From Planctomycetota bacterium (GTDB taxonomy: Bacteria > Planctomycetota > Planctomycetia > Isosphaerales > Isosphaeraceae), in contig JAJYCH010000002.1 of assembly GCA_021778575.1 (NCBI GenBank), positions 1 through 26,129 of the forward strand: a stretch of 26,129 nt of DNA, in the 5' to 3' direction. A model generated the notes under the pieces. It made no database searches and was not told where the DNA came from. It worked only from the letters and a program-made list of their open reading frames with translations. The first letter of the stretch is position 1, and each line of letters opens with the position of its first letter. This document shows positions 14,462 through 22,939 of the stretch, piece after piece. A program made the position numbers and the translations under genes.

Positions 14462-16423
14462 ATGTGGCGTATCCTGCCGAAATTCTGCCTGCTCGCAATC
14501 GTTCTCGTTATTAGTGGTTGTTTGCATGCGCCCATGCCGTGGTCGCCTGATGGTCGCTGGATTGCTTACGTGGTCGAGGTCCGGCCACTCGATGGCTGGC
14601 TGACCTCTGGCTGGATTCTCGAACCAGCGACCGCGAAACCGGTTGTCTCGGCTAGTGCTCGAGCGCAGCCGAAGGGCTATCGGCTCTGGGCCACCCGGGC
14701 CGATTCGGGAGAATCCGTCCTTCTGGCGGATTCGAAATACCCGCTGACGGCGCCGGGATGGAGTCCCGACGGCCGTGCTCTCGCGTTTGGCCGGGTTGTC
14801 GTCGACGGTGACGACCGGGCAAGATTCGAGGTGGTGATCCTCGACAGTCCCGGGCGCGAGCGGGTTCTCTCGGCTCGTCCGCTGGGGGTTCTCAGCGCCG
14901 ATACCGCTCGCTTGCCGGGCCAGGCAATCGTCTGGAGTCCTGACGGCCATTATCTGGCGATTCCCCAGCTCAATCCGTTGGGAATGGCGATCATCCGGTC
15001 CGATACGGGGCGGCAGATCAACGCGATCAATGACGCGTATCTGCCGTCGTGGTCGCCCGACGGATCGCGATTGGCGTTCTATTTGAAGGGAACGGGCGAT
15101 ACGCTCAACTGTCTCGACAAGCCGACCGCGCAACCTCGGGTACTCGCCGAGGTCGGTCAGGCCGGGCAAGCCCCGGCCTGGACTCGCGACGGGGCGACTC
15201 TCGTCGTCGCCGCCCGTCGCTCGTCCCCCAGGGGAGCCGACCAACCCGGGGGCGACTTCATCGAGATGCTGAAGGTTCGCGTTGACTCGGGTCAGACCGA
15301 GACCCTTCGCGCGCTTTCCAGTGAGCCGATGAACGTCCGGGACCGCGCGGTGGAAGGAGTCTCGATCGCCTTTGACGGCGATGGTGAGAACCTGTTCGCC
15401 GCCACGGTGATCGACGGGTCACCGCATCAGATTGTCTGGTATCATCCCCGCGAAAACGAGATCTACAAGCGGTTTGTTTTGCTCGACTATTCGGTTCCGA
15501 TGAGTTCGCTTTCGCTCGCCCCTGACGGCCGGACCCTGGCGGCTCGGATCGGGCCGATTGCCCGGCTCTCGCCGCCGGCTCTGTGTGACCTGGATAGTCC
15601 CGATCTCCGGTCGAGGCTGATCGCGCCCGACGACGAGTCCCGGATCGAGTGGATCGCCACGCTGGTCGGAACCGCTCGGGGGATTCTCGCCTCGATCCAG
15701 CACACCGCCAACATCAACGGCGCGACGGGTGGCCGACTCGAACGGCTGACTATGCTGCCGGTCGCCGGAGAGATCGAGGCGAATTCCGAACAGGTGCCTC
15801 GGCTCCGGAGAATCGGCCGCCTGGGTCGTCCACTTTGCGACCGGCCGACCTCGGCCGGTCCGGCGAGCCCGGAAGTCGCCGGAATCCTGGACGAAGCTCG
15901 GGTGTTTTTCGACTATCTGAGCGAGAACTACGCCGCCGCGTTCGATGGCCTGGAGACGCTCGAAGACCGGGCCGGAACCTCAGAGCAGCGCTATCGCTTG
16001 CTCTGCCTTCGAGCCCAGATCCTGCTGGCCAGAGGAGACGTGGACCGGGCCGACGAGACGATCCGCTATCTCTCAAAGCTCGACCGCTCGCCAGGACGAC
16101 GGATCGAGTGGAACGGCTCGAACTATGTCGTGACCGGTTCCGAGCCCACGATCGGCCGGGGCTGGCCAACTTACCTGGGATGGCGGGCCTCGGCGCTCCG
16201 GGTCAAGCTCCATGAGGAAGGACCCGACGATCACGAAAATCCCGACGCTCCGAAGATCAATTTCGGCCTGGACCTGATCAACCCTCGGCCCAATCAGGTT
16301 TTTCCGAACGACCCGTTTCTCCCGAATCCCAATGAGCCGCAGTTTCTGATCAACCGACCCGGACCGATCTTCAAACCGGCGGCTCCGGCCGGTGAAGTCG
16401 GTAAAGCGGTCCCCCGGCTTTGA
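14462..16423 (+). CDS. Lipoprotein with TolB-like (PD40) beta-propeller and TPR-like tail
   Basis: The ATG at 14462 (653 aa) starts a clean lipoprotein signal: MWRILPK, a hydrophobic stretch and lipobox VISGC with Cys20. The frame is open upstream, but that part is proline/arginine-rich and not signal-like. The body has at least five PD40/WD40-like blades marked by W-S-P-D-G motifs (PWSPDGRWIAY, GWSPDGRALAF, VWSPDGHYLAI, SWSPDGSRLAF, and a divergent AWTRDGATLVV and LAPDGRTLAA). A helical, TPR-like segment follows (about 490-550: EARVFFDYLSENYAAAFDGLE, LCLRAQILLARGDVDRADE). The C terminus is rich in Pro and Asn. Such propellers act as binding platforms in the cell envelope; the partner is unknown. 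Its promoter region is shared with the divergent KS cluster. Confidence 0.8.
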   Translation: MWRILPKFCLLAIVLVISGCLHAPMPWSPDGRWIAYVVEVRPLDGWLTSGWILEPATAKPVVSASARAQPKGYRLWATRADSGESVLLADSKYPLTAPGWSPDGRALAFGRVVVDGDDRARFEVVILDSPGRERVLSARPLGVLSADTARLPGQAIVWSPDGHYLAIPQLNPLGMAIIRSDTGRQINAINDAYLPSWSPDGSRLAFYLKGTGDTLNCLDKPTAQPRVLAEVGQAGQAPAWTRDGATLVVAARRSSPRGADQPGGDFIEMLKVRVDSGQTETLRALSSEPMNVRDRAVEGVSIAFDGDGENLFAATVIDGSPHQIVWYHPRENEIYKRFVLLDYSVPMSSLSLAPDGRTLAARIGPIARLSPPALCDLDSPDLRSRLIAPDDESRIEWIATLVGTARGILASIQHTANINGATGGRLERLTMLPVAGEIEANSEQVPRLRRIGRLGRPLCDRPTSAGPASPEVAGILDEARVFFDYLSENYAAAFDGLETLEDRAGTSEQRYRLLCLRAQILLARGDVDRADETIRYLSKLDRSPGRRIEWNGSNYVVTGSEPTIGRGWPTYLGWRASALRVKLHEEGPDDHENPDAPKINFGLDLINPRPNQVFPNDPFLPNPNEPQFLINRPGPIFKPAAPAGEVGKAVPRL

Positions 16424-16439
16424 TCCGAGATCAGACCCG

Positions 16440-17597
16440 TCAAAATACCGTGAACATGATCACCTGCGCGGTCCGGGCGATCCGGGTCCGCTCGGCGCTC
16501 GTCATGGTCCCGCGGCGCTCGATCTCGTCAATGGTCTTGATCGTCTGGTTCATCAAGGCGATCTGATAACCGCCGATGGCGAACGCTTCCTTATGAAAAA
16601 GTAATGTCTGGAGCACGTCGCGGACGGCCACCGCCTCGGCCAACGGATAATCGGGTACGGCGGACCAGACCGGTACGACCGGACCATCGAGAGCTTCCCG
16701 AACAATACCGGCGATGATCCGGCTGATCGCCTCCAGCTTCGGGTAATCGATCGTTTCCGGAACATCGAGAGGCGAATGATAGACCGGGCTCTCGCCCGTC
16801 GTGAAGAAGAGGTAGGGAATCTTTCTCGACCGGAACGGCCCGTAGTCGCTTCGGTCGATCACGAGCATGTCCGACCCGAGCAGGGCCAGCTTGACCGGCT
16901 TCCCTTCGGCGGCCTTGTTGATCCAGGGACGAACCTCGGGCTCGTGTTCCGAACCGAGGACGAACGCCGTCGTTTCCAGGACTCCGCCGAGCGACCGACC
17001 GATCATGTCGGCCGTGACGAACAGGGCGATCTTGTCGAGCGCCATCGGCGGGTTTCGCGCGAAGAACTGCGAGCCTCGGAGCCCGAACTCCCCTTTCGGT
17101 CCCCGTTCTTCGAGGTCGAAGCCGACGAAAGCGATCGATCGGCGCGGCTTGACCGGCGATCGGGCGATCGTCCGGGCGACTTCGAGCATCATCGCCACTC
17201 CCGAGGCATTGTCATCGGCTCCGGGATAGATCAGAGCGCCCTGCCGCCCCAGATGATCATAATGAGCGCCCAGAATGACCCAGTGATCCGCCTGACTGGG
17301 GTCGCTCCCGATGATCCGGGCTCCCAGGTTCACCCCGATGACGTCTTCAGGCCCCTTCCCCGTCACGTTCTGGGTGAACGAGCCACCGAACAGCGGTTGC
17401 AGGCCGAGTTTCGTGAACTCATCGATCAGGTAGGACCGCGCCTTGATGGCACCCGCCTCGCGCCGGCCCTGAAATTCGCTGGAGGCTAGCTTGGTGACAT
17501 GCTGTCGGAGCCGGGAAGCGTCGGGCTCGTCGGCATTGGTCCAGGGCAGAGGAAGACAGGTCGCCAGAACCAGCACCACCGCGATCAGTCGGTTCAT
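16440..17597 (-). CDS. Secreted M28-family zinc peptidase
   Basis: Starting at the ATG at 17597 (385 aa; a GTG three codons upstream is an alternative), the product has a signal peptide (MNRLIAVVLVLATCLPLPW) and an M28 aminopeptidase domain. The two-zinc ligands are in order: His112 in GAHYDHLG, bridging Asp128 in GADDNASG, Glu163/Glu164 in FDLEERG (catalytic base and ligand), Asp197 in TADMIG and His274 in VYHSPLD. The family removes N-terminal amino acids or cleaves related amide bonds outside the cytoplasm. Specificity cannot be read. The C-terminal 80 residues are helical and outside the catalytic core. It is divergent from the small secreted protein gene and convergent with the lipoprotein gene (16-bp gap). 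Confidence 0.88.
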   Translation of the reverse strand: MNRLIAVVLVLATCLPLPWTNADEPDASRLRQHVTKLASSEFQGRREAGAIKARSYLIDEFTKLGLQPLFGGSFTQNVTGKGPEDVIGVNLGARIIGSDPSQADHWVILGAHYDHLGRQGALIYPGADDNASGVAMMLEVARTIARSPVKPRRSIAFVGFDLEERGPKGEFGLRGSQFFARNPPMALDKIALFVTADMIGRSLGGVLETTAFVLGSEHEPEVRPWINKAAEGKPVKLALLGSDMLVIDRSDYGPFRSRKIPYLFFTTGESPVYHSPLDVPETIDYPKLEAISRIIAGIVREALDGPVVPVWSAVPDYPLAEAVAVRDVLQTLLFHKEAFAIGGYQIALMNQTIKTIDEIERRGTMTSAERTRIARTAQVIMFTVF

Positions 17598-17719
17598 CCC
17601 TGTCACCGACCCATCGAGTCGGCCTCCGTTTGGTCGTGTCGTCGCGGGTACGATCGCGAAAGGACGCGCTTTCGCGACAACCTGAACTCTGACTCAGAAA
17701 AAAATCCCCGACGAGCCGA

Positions 17720-17763
17720 CATTCCCGAGATCCGCGTGGCATGATTCTCCACGTTCGGGAATG
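17720..17763 (+). promoter_or_regulatory. Leader stem-loop before the small secreted protein gene
   Basis: A two-part hairpin lies just upstream of the ribosome binding site. The outer stem is CATTCCCGA (17720-17728) with TCGGGAATG (17755-17763); the inner stem is CGTGG (17735-17739) with CCACG (17749-17753) around a 9-nt loop. No T tract follows, so it is not an intrinsic terminator. It could stabilise the mRNA 5' end, act as an operator, or regulate translation; I cannot choose among these. Confidence 0.45.
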
Positions 17764-17786
17764 GCGTCCCTACAAGGAGGTGGATC

Positions 17787-18125
17787 GTGTCGCGAGGCTC
17801 TCTGCTCAAAACTCTTGTTCTTTCGGCGGCCCTGATCGGGCTGTCAGGCCTGTCGGCCCAGGCTCAGGACTGGTCGGATTACCTGCACTGGCCCTACACC
17901 CCGCCCCAGAATCCGGGCAGCGGCCACGAATACAAGGCTCTGTACGACGGATGGTACCTCTATCCCAAGGAGCAGCGGATCGTTCCGCAGATCCAGGGGC
18001 CGTTCTACCGTAATTATTACGGCGGGACCAGGAAGTTTGGCATCCAGAAGTACGCCGAAGCCTTGCACCCTTGGAACAAGCGCAAGTTCTACAAGGGCAA
18101 TCATTACATCCTCGACGTCTTCTGA
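17787..18125 (+). CDS. Small secreted aromatic-rich protein (112 aa)
   Basis: The start is a GTG at 17787, fixed by a perfect AAGGAGGT a few bases upstream. The product has a signal peptide ending AQA before QDWSDYLHWPY. The mature part of about 86 residues is rich in Tyr, Trp, Pro and Gly and has no cysteine: GHEYKALYDGWYLYPKEQ, IVPQIQGPFYRNYYGG, ALHPWNKRKFYKGNHYILDVF. I recall very similar small proteins in planctomycetes, some carrying the name 'calmodulin-binding protein', but nothing in the sequence supports calmodulin binding. The strong ribosome binding site and the hairpin before and terminator after it suggest an abundant, singly transcribed envelope or extracellular protein. Function unknown. 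Confidence 0.82.
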   Translation: MSRGSLLKTLVLSAALIGLSGLSAQAQDWSDYLHWPYTPPQNPGSGHEYKALYDGWYLYPKEQRIVPQIQGPFYRNYYGGTRKFGIQKYAEALHPWNKRKFYKGNHYILDVF

Positions 18126-18159
18126 CCTCGCTCGGATGCCCTCGATTGACTCAGCCAAC

Positions 18160-18186
18160 AAGGCCCGGCAACTTTGCCGGGCCTTT
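18160..18186 (+). terminator. Rho-independent terminator
   Basis: AAGGCCCGGC (18160-18169) pairs perfectly with GCCGGGCCTT (18176-18185) around a 6-nt loop, and a short T run follows. It lies 34 bp after the stop of the small secreted protein gene and closes its transcript. Confidence 0.75.
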
Positions 18187-18340
18187 GTCCGTTCGAACGT
18201 CGCCCCAATCCGTGGCTCGGGCCTGGCGGTTTTGGCCGTACCGCCGGCTTGCTGGGTCGGCTACGATGAATCAATAATCTGGCTCGATTCGCCCGGACGG
18301 TCCGTCCCCCGATCGACCGAGCGCAGACGGAGGAGGATCG

Positions 18341-19549
18341 ATGAGCCGCTTCGAATTACCCAAAAATCTCGCCGCGAAACCGCTGGCCGCCCCCCGGTTC
18401 GGACTTCGGATCGGGACCTTGCTGGGCTTGGTCGCTGTGCTGGCTCTGGGATTCTGGGGCGTCCGCGAATATTTTAGCCCGCTCCGGGTCTGGGATCGCG
18501 CGATTCACAATCCGTCGACCCAGTCAAAGACCTGGATCGAGGTCGAACGAGAGCACGTGATCGAAGGTCTCGACGCTCCGGCCACTCTGGCAGCGGTCTT
18601 CGCCGCCTTTCACGACCCCGACCCGGCCATCCGAGGGTGGGCAATCTGGTGCGTACCTTCGCTCGAAGCCGATCCGACGGTTGTCATTGATCGTCTCTCC
18701 GGCATGCTCGCTGATCCCGATTCCACGATCCGGATCAAGGCGGCCGAGGCTCTGGGACAGGTCTACAAGCGGGGTGGGACGGGGCGACCCGAGGCTCTGG
18801 GAGCGCTCAAGCTTGCCTTGAAGGATTCGGAACCGAAGGTCCGACGGGCCGCGGTCGGGTCGGTGGGCCAGGTGATCCACGAGAGCGGCCGATCCTCCGA
18901 CTCCCTTCGAAGCGGCAACTCGAACGATCCCGCGCTGGCTCTTGTCGTCGATCGGCTCGGGGACGATGACATGGCCGTCCGGGTCGAGGCGGCGTTTGTG
19001 CTCGGCTGTAACGATCGCGGGAGCGAGGCGGTGCCGTTTCTTGTCAAGTTTCTCAAGGAGCAGCCAACCGACGCTCCCATGAGCTACGTGGCCAACCGGG
19101 CGTTCATGGCCCTGACGATTCTGGCGGTCCGGTCCGAGGAAGCCGTGGCGTTCCTGGCCGGCGAGTTGAAGGTGAAGCGAGAAAGTTATCCCGATCGACC
19201 GCGCGACGCGCTGGCCTGGGCGGCCCGACAATCGCCGGAAGCGAATACCGCCGTCCGTCGGAGGGCGCGCGAGGGGCTCAAATCGGACGATCCCGAACTC
19301 CAGTACCAGTCAGCCTTTCTGTTGCATTCGATCGGCCAGGGAATCGAGGCGCTTGACATACTGGTCAAGGCGTCGCTGGATGACTCGGTCGAGACCCGGA
19401 TTCGAGCAATCGAGGCCATCGCCGATATCGGCGAGGCCGATGTCCGGGCCATGAACGCGCTCCACGCTGCGGCCAACGACCCCGAACTGGAAGTTCGTGC
19501 ACGGGCGCTCGGAGCACTCGAAACGATTGAACTCGAAAAGCGGCCCTGA
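18341..19549 (+). CDS. Membrane-anchored HEAT-repeat protein
   Basis: The ATG at 18341 has GGAGGA a few bases upstream. The 402-residue product has a basic cytoplasmic start, one membrane helix (about residues 22-42, [18 protein letters not shown]) and then repeated paired helices of HEAT/PBS-lyase type. Typical units read [68 protein letters not shown] and [17 protein letters not shown]. Such solenoids are protein-binding scaffolds; no enzyme motif is present. The partner is unknown. About 155 bp separate it from the upstream terminator, so it probably has its own promoter. It ends 104 bp before ilvD. Confidence 0.85.
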   Translation: MSRFELPKNLAAKPLAAPRFGLRIGTLLGLVAVLALGFWGVREYFSPLRVWDRAIHNPSTQSKTWIEVEREHVIEGLDAPATLAAVFAAFHDPDPAIRGWAIWCVPSLEADPTVVIDRLSGMLADPDSTIRIKAAEALGQVYKRGGTGRPEALGALKLALKDSEPKVRRAAVGSVGQVIHESGRSSDSLRSGNSNDPALALVVDRLGDDDMAVRVEAAFVLGCNDRGSEAVPFLVKFLKEQPTDAPMSYVANRAFMALTILAVRSEEAVAFLAGELKVKRESYPDRPRDALAWAARQSPEANTAVRRRAREGLKSDDPELQYQSAFLLHSIGQGIEALDILVKASLDDSVETRIRAIEAIADIGEADVRAMNALHAAANDPELEVRARALGALETIELEKRP

Positions 19550-19653
19550 TCAGGGTTCGTCCAGGTCCGAAGGCTTGGATCATCGGTCCGATCGCGTTAC
19601 TATCAAGAGAGTCGTGCCTCCTTTTCGAGTCTGGATTTTCGGACACTCTCATC

Positions 19654-21558
19654 ATGCCCGCCGAACCGACCGTTCCCGCCATGCGTTCCGACACGATCAA
19701 GAAGGGGGACGCGCGAGCCGGACACCGCAGCTTGCTCCGAGCGACCGGCGTGGGTGAGGGGGATTGGGATAAGCCGTTCATCGCGATCTGCAACAGTCAC
19801 GTCGACATCATTCCCGGCCACGTCCATCTTCAGGAAGTCGGCAACTACGTCAAGGAATGCGTCCGGGCCGCCGGTGGCGTACCGTTCCTGTTCAACACGA
19901 TCGGCGTCGATGACGGGATCGCGATGGGCCACAACGGGATGAAATATTCGCTCCCGTCGCGTGAGATCATTGCCGACTCGGTCGAGACGATGATCGAAGG
20001 GCACCGATTCGACGGGATGATCTGCATTCCCAACTGCGACAAGATCGTGCCTGGCATGTTCATGGGGGCGATGCGGGTCAACGTGCCGACGATCTTCGTC
20101 TCAGGCGGCCCGATGGAAGCCGGCAAGACCGAAGATGGCAAGCCGATTGACCTGATCGACGCCTTCATCGCCGGTGCCAAGCGACAGAATGGCCAGATCT
20201 CGGCCGAAGAGCTCGACGCGATCGAAAAAGCCGCCTGTCCGACCTGCGGCAGTTGCTCGGGGATGTTCACCGCCAACAGCATGAACTGCCTGGCCGAAGC
20301 GATCGGGATGGCTCTGCCCGGCAACGGGACGATTCTCGCGACCTCGGCCGATCGCAAGCGGCTCTATCGCGACGCCGCGACCCGGATCGTCGCTATGGCC
20401 AAGGATTATGGCAAGAAAGGCATCGGTCACGGCCTCTTGCCGCGTGAGATTGCGACGAGCACCGCCTTCGACAACGCGATGGTCCTCGACATGGCGATGG
20501 GCGGGAGCACCAACACCGTTCTCCACATCCTGGCGATTGCCTACGAGGCCGGCGTTGCGTTTACTCTCGACCGGATCAACGAGCTGTCGAAGCTCACGCC
20601 CAACATCTGCAAGGTTGCCCCGTCGAGCAACTACCATATCGAGGATGTCGCGAGAGCCGGCGGGATTCACGCGATCCTCGGCGAGATCGCCCGAGGCAAG
20701 CCCGGCCTGCTCGACCTGGCTTGCTCGACCGTCACCGGCAAGACACTGGGCGAGAACATCGCCGAGTACGACGTCCGAGGGAAGCTCGCCAACGCGACCG
20801 CCAAACTGCTCACCAAGGTTCGTCCGGGCGGAGAACGAACCACGGTCGCCTGGAGCGTCCCCGCCGTGTCGGACGCGGCAAACTCTCAGGTCGCCGGCGT
20901 CGCATTGCTCGACGCTGAGGGAGAGGACGAAGTTCCGATCGAGACGGATGGCTTCGACCCGTTCGACGTGATCCGACCGGTCGACCGGGCCTATTCGAGC
21001 GAAGGCGGTCTGACCGTTCTGAAGGGGAATCTGGCTCCCGAAGGCGCGATCGTCAAGACGGCCGGCGTTGATCCCAAGATGATGGTCTTCACCGGTCCGG
21101 CCGTGATTTTCGAGAGTGAAGAGGATGCCTACAACGGGATCGTCTTCGACAAGGTCAAGGCCGGCGACGTCGTGGTGATCCGGGGCGAAGGCCCGAAGGG
21201 CGGACCCGGGATGCAAGAGATGCTCGCGCCAACCACGGCGATCAAGGGCGTCGGCCTCGGTGACAGGTGCGCCCTGGTGACCGATGGCCGGTTCTCGGGT
21301 GGAACGGCCGGAGCCTCGATCGGCCACGTCAGCCCCGAGGCCGCCGTCGGAGGCCCGATCGCCTTGATCCAGCCCGGAGACCTGATCGCCATCAACATCC
21401 CCGCCGGAACCCTCGAAGTAAAGGTCTCCGACGAGGAACTGGCGGCTCGAAAGCTGAACTGGAAGAAGCCCACGCCTCGATTCACCAAGGGCTACCTCGG
21501 CAAATACGCCAGCATGGCCACCAGCGCCCACACCGGAGCGATCTTGAAGTGGGATTGA
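19654..21558 (+). CDS. ilvD: Dihydroxy-acid dehydratase
   Basis: The 634-residue product is a full-length IlvD of the IlvD/Edd family. It turns 2,3-dihydroxy-isovalerate (or 3-methylvalerate) into the 2-keto acid in valine, leucine and isoleucine synthesis, in the cytoplasm. Iron-sulfur ligands are visible: Cys46 (ICNSH), Cys128 (NCDKIVPG) and Cys201 within [10 protein letters not shown]. Further family motifs are [31 protein letters not shown] and the insertion with DAYNGIVF. It is slightly longer than the 616-residue E. coli enzyme. Edd itself is less likely because the sequence follows the amino-acid-synthesis branch; sugar-acid dehydratases are also a smaller possibility. No clear Shine-Dalgarno sequence precedes the ATG. 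No other ilv gene is adjacent. Confidence 0.93.
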   Translation: MPAEPTVPAMRSDTIKKGDARAGHRSLLRATGVGEGDWDKPFIAICNSHVDIIPGHVHLQEVGNYVKECVRAAGGVPFLFNTIGVDDGIAMGHNGMKYSLPSREIIADSVETMIEGHRFDGMICIPNCDKIVPGMFMGAMRVNVPTIFVSGGPMEAGKTEDGKPIDLIDAFIAGAKRQNGQISAEELDAIEKAACPTCGSCSGMFTANSMNCLAEAIGMALPGNGTILATSADRKRLYRDAATRIVAMAKDYGKKGIGHGLLPREIATSTAFDNAMVLDMAMGGSTNTVLHILAIAYEAGVAFTLDRINELSKLTPNICKVAPSSNYHIEDVARAGGIHAILGEIARGKPGLLDLACSTVTGKTLGENIAEYDVRGKLANATAKLLTKVRPGGERTTVAWSVPAVSDAANSQVAGVALLDAEGEDEVPIETDGFDPFDVIRPVDRAYSSEGGLTVLKGNLAPEGAIVKTAGVDPKMMVFTGPAVIFESEEDAYNGIVFDKVKAGDVVVIRGEGPKGGPGMQEMLAPTTAIKGVGLGDRCALVTDGRFSGGTAGASIGHVSPEAAVGGPIALIQPGDLIAINIPAGTLEVKVSDEELAARKLNWKKPTPRFTKGYLGKYASMATSAHTGAILKWD

Positions 21559-21567
21559 GCGGAGTCT

Positions 21568-21867
21568 TCAGGTTTCATCGGCGAAGATCGATTCAACGTC
21601 GCGTGCGCCGTGGAGGATTCTGAGGATCTCGATCGAGGACTCCACCGGCTGGTAATAGACGACGTAGGGCGAGACCGCGAAGCAGCGAATCCCAGGGTGT
21701 AGATCGTCACGAGCTTGGCCCAGCCCCGGATAACTACTGTGGACTCGGCTGGCGGACAGGATTGCGTTGATCATTCGATTGGCTGCTGTGAGGTTCTCAG
21801 CGGCGATCACGGCCCAGACCTCGTCAAGGTCGGCTTCTGCCTGCTCGGTTAGTTGCGGCCTGTTCAT
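21568..21867 (-). CDS. ParE/RelE-superfamily toxin
   Basis: The 99-residue product has the ParE pattern: a helical N terminus (QLTEQAEADLDEVWAVIA), the YPGLGQARDDLHPGIRCFAV strand region, YVVYYQPVESSIEILRILHGARD and an acidic tail. ParE proteins poison DNA gyrase, while RelE relatives cut ribosome-bound mRNA. The sequence (GIRCFAVSPYVVYY, LRILHGARD) favours the ParE branch. Its ATG overlaps the antitoxin stop by 4 bp (ATGA), the usual arrangement of a coupled module with the antitoxin first. It ends 9 bp from the ilvD stop, convergent with it. Confidence 0.88.
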   Translation of the reverse strand: MNRPQLTEQAEADLDEVWAVIAAENLTAANRMINAILSASRVHSSYPGLGQARDDLHPGIRCFAVSPYVVYYQPVESSIEILRILHGARDVESIFADET

Positions 21868-22148
21868 TGCGAGTCGGCCTCGATCACGGCTCGCAATTTC
21901 TTCAAGCCGCGCTCCTTGATTCGAGCGACCGTCTCCTCGTCAAACGGATGAACCAAGCCTTGATCGGCCTGCTCGATGCCAATTGCGATCTCGCGCCTCA
22001 ACTCCGCCAGCTTCGTCTGATGGAGTTCGTCCCGCTCCTTCATCAGCCGCAGACCATCGCGAATCACCTCGCTGGCCGTCTGATACAGGCCGCTTTCGAC
22101 CTTGTCGTTGACGTACGATTCGAATTCTTTGGTCAGAGAAACGTTCAT
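21864..22148 (-). CDS. ParD-type ribbon-helix-helix antitoxin
   Basis: The 94-residue product opens with a ribbon-helix-helix DNA-binding domain (MNVSLTKEFESYVNDKVESG, then YQTASEVIRDGLRLMKERD), as in ParD/CopG antitoxins. The charged C-terminal half (about 45-94) would wrap the toxin. It should neutralise the toxin encoded next to it and repress the operon. The start has GAGGA six bases upstream of the ATG. An AT-rich promoter and a TGACA/TGTCA dyad lie 50-65 bp upstream, a fitting autoregulatory operator. The AT-rich control region contrasts with the surrounding GC-rich DNA, consistent with an accessory module. Confidence 0.88.
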   Translation of the reverse strand: MNVSLTKEFESYVNDKVESGLYQTASEVIRDGLRLMKERDELHQTKLAELRREIAIGIEQADQGLVHPFDEETVARIKERGLKKLRAVIEADSQ

Positions 22149-22173
22149 GGCTCGTCCTCGGCTCGTACTGGAT

Positions 22174-22213
22174 CTTTTTCCAAAAAGCTAACAAAAATGA
22201 CAAGGAATGTCAA
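22174..22213 (-). promoter_or_regulatory. Promoter and operator of the toxin-antitoxin operon
   Basis: On the - strand, TTGACA (22213-22208, a perfect -35) is followed after 17 bp by TAGCTT (22190-22185, a weak -10) facing the antitoxin gene. Overlapping the -35 is the inverted repeat TGACA-aggaa-TGTCA (22198-22212). A second dyad, CTTTTT-cc-AAAAAG (22174-22187), covers the -10. Dyads over the promoter fit repression by the ribbon-helix-helix antitoxin. Confidence 0.5.
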
Positions 22214-22274
22214 ATTTGGTTATTCTCTGCTGAAGTCACAGTCAGGTTCACAGCGGCGAGATGGAGGACGGAAC

Positions 22275-22785
22275 ATGAGCGACCCAATCGCGCGGCTCAA
22301 GCGAAAGATCACCGAACGCGGGAAATCGCTCGATCCCCGCTGAGCGAATCCAGAGTCGCGGAATTCGAGGACAAGCATGGCATCGCGCTTCCCGAAGGGT
22401 ATCGACGCTTCTTGACCGAGGTCGGCGACGGAGGCGACGGGCCTCCCGATTATGGGCTCGTTCCCTTGGGTCGCGGTCCGGTCGATTTTTCTCGGCCTGA
22501 GGTCGAGTTCTGGGAACAATTGCCCAACCCTTCCCATTTTCCGAGCCTTGGGTCTGGGAGAGCGGAGAAAAATCTCACGAAGGGTCCATCGAGCAGGTCA
22601 GACACGGCAGTATCTATCTCGGAACGGATGGCTGCGGAATGAACTGGCATTTAATCGTGACGGGACCTGAGCGTGGAAACATCTGGTGGATCACCGGTGA
22701 GGGTATGCAGCACACCGTCCCGAAGCGAGACTTCCTGACCTGGTATCACGACTGGCTCGAAGGCGTTGAGAATTGGTGGGAGTGA
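22275..22785 (+). pseudogene. SMI1/KNR4 (SUKH) family protein, two frameshifts
   Basis: The ATG at 22275 has GGAGG seven bases upstream, but the frame stops after 22 codons (SLDPR). Two single-base losses can be inferred. After SLDP (about 22335-22340) the reading continues in another frame as PLSESRVAEFEDKHGIALPEGY. After PNPSHFP (about 22541-22543) it moves to a third frame as EPWVWESGEKSHEG and ends NWWE with TGA at 22783-22785. Adding one base at each C run restores one protein of about 170 residues. It has SUKH hallmarks (EFEDKHGIALP, YRRFL, LGTDGCGMNWHLIVTGPERG, FLTWYHDWL). SUKH proteins often act as immunity proteins against secreted toxins. Either the gene is decayed or both sites are sequencing errors. 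Confidence 0.75.
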
Positions 22786-22790
22786 TGTCC

Positions 22791-22825
22791 CGAGTCTTGA
22801 GTCCCGAGTCCCGAGTCCCGAGTCC
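22791..22825. repeat. Heptamer tandem repeat (CGAGTCC)
   Basis: Five 7-bp units follow directly on one another: CGAGTCT, TGAGTCC, then three exact CGAGTCC copies. A degenerate sixth unit may precede them. They lie 5 bp after the end of the broken SUKH gene, in non-coding DNA upstream of efp. No function is evident. Confidence 0.8.
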
Positions 22826-22884
22826 TGCCCTTCAAGAGGTCTGGTCAAGCCGATTCCGTTTCGTTAATGTCACAAGGATCTTTT

Positions 22885-22907
22885 CCGGTCCGATTACACC
22901 GGTTTTT
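22885..22907 (+). terminator. Weak terminator-like hairpin before efp
   Basis: CCGGT (22885-22889) pairs with ACCGG (22898-22902) around an 8-nt loop, and TTTTT follows (22903-22907). The stem is only 5 bp. It could end a transcript from the SUKH region or sit in the efp leader. Confidence 0.3.
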
Positions 22908-22939
22908 CGGTACAAGCTTCGGGAGCATCGCAGACCGCC

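Noticed and set aside
20101..21531. A - strand open frame of 476 codons opposite ilvD
   Set aside because: ilvD is unmistakable on the + strand; the antisense product is compositionally biased and has no motif.
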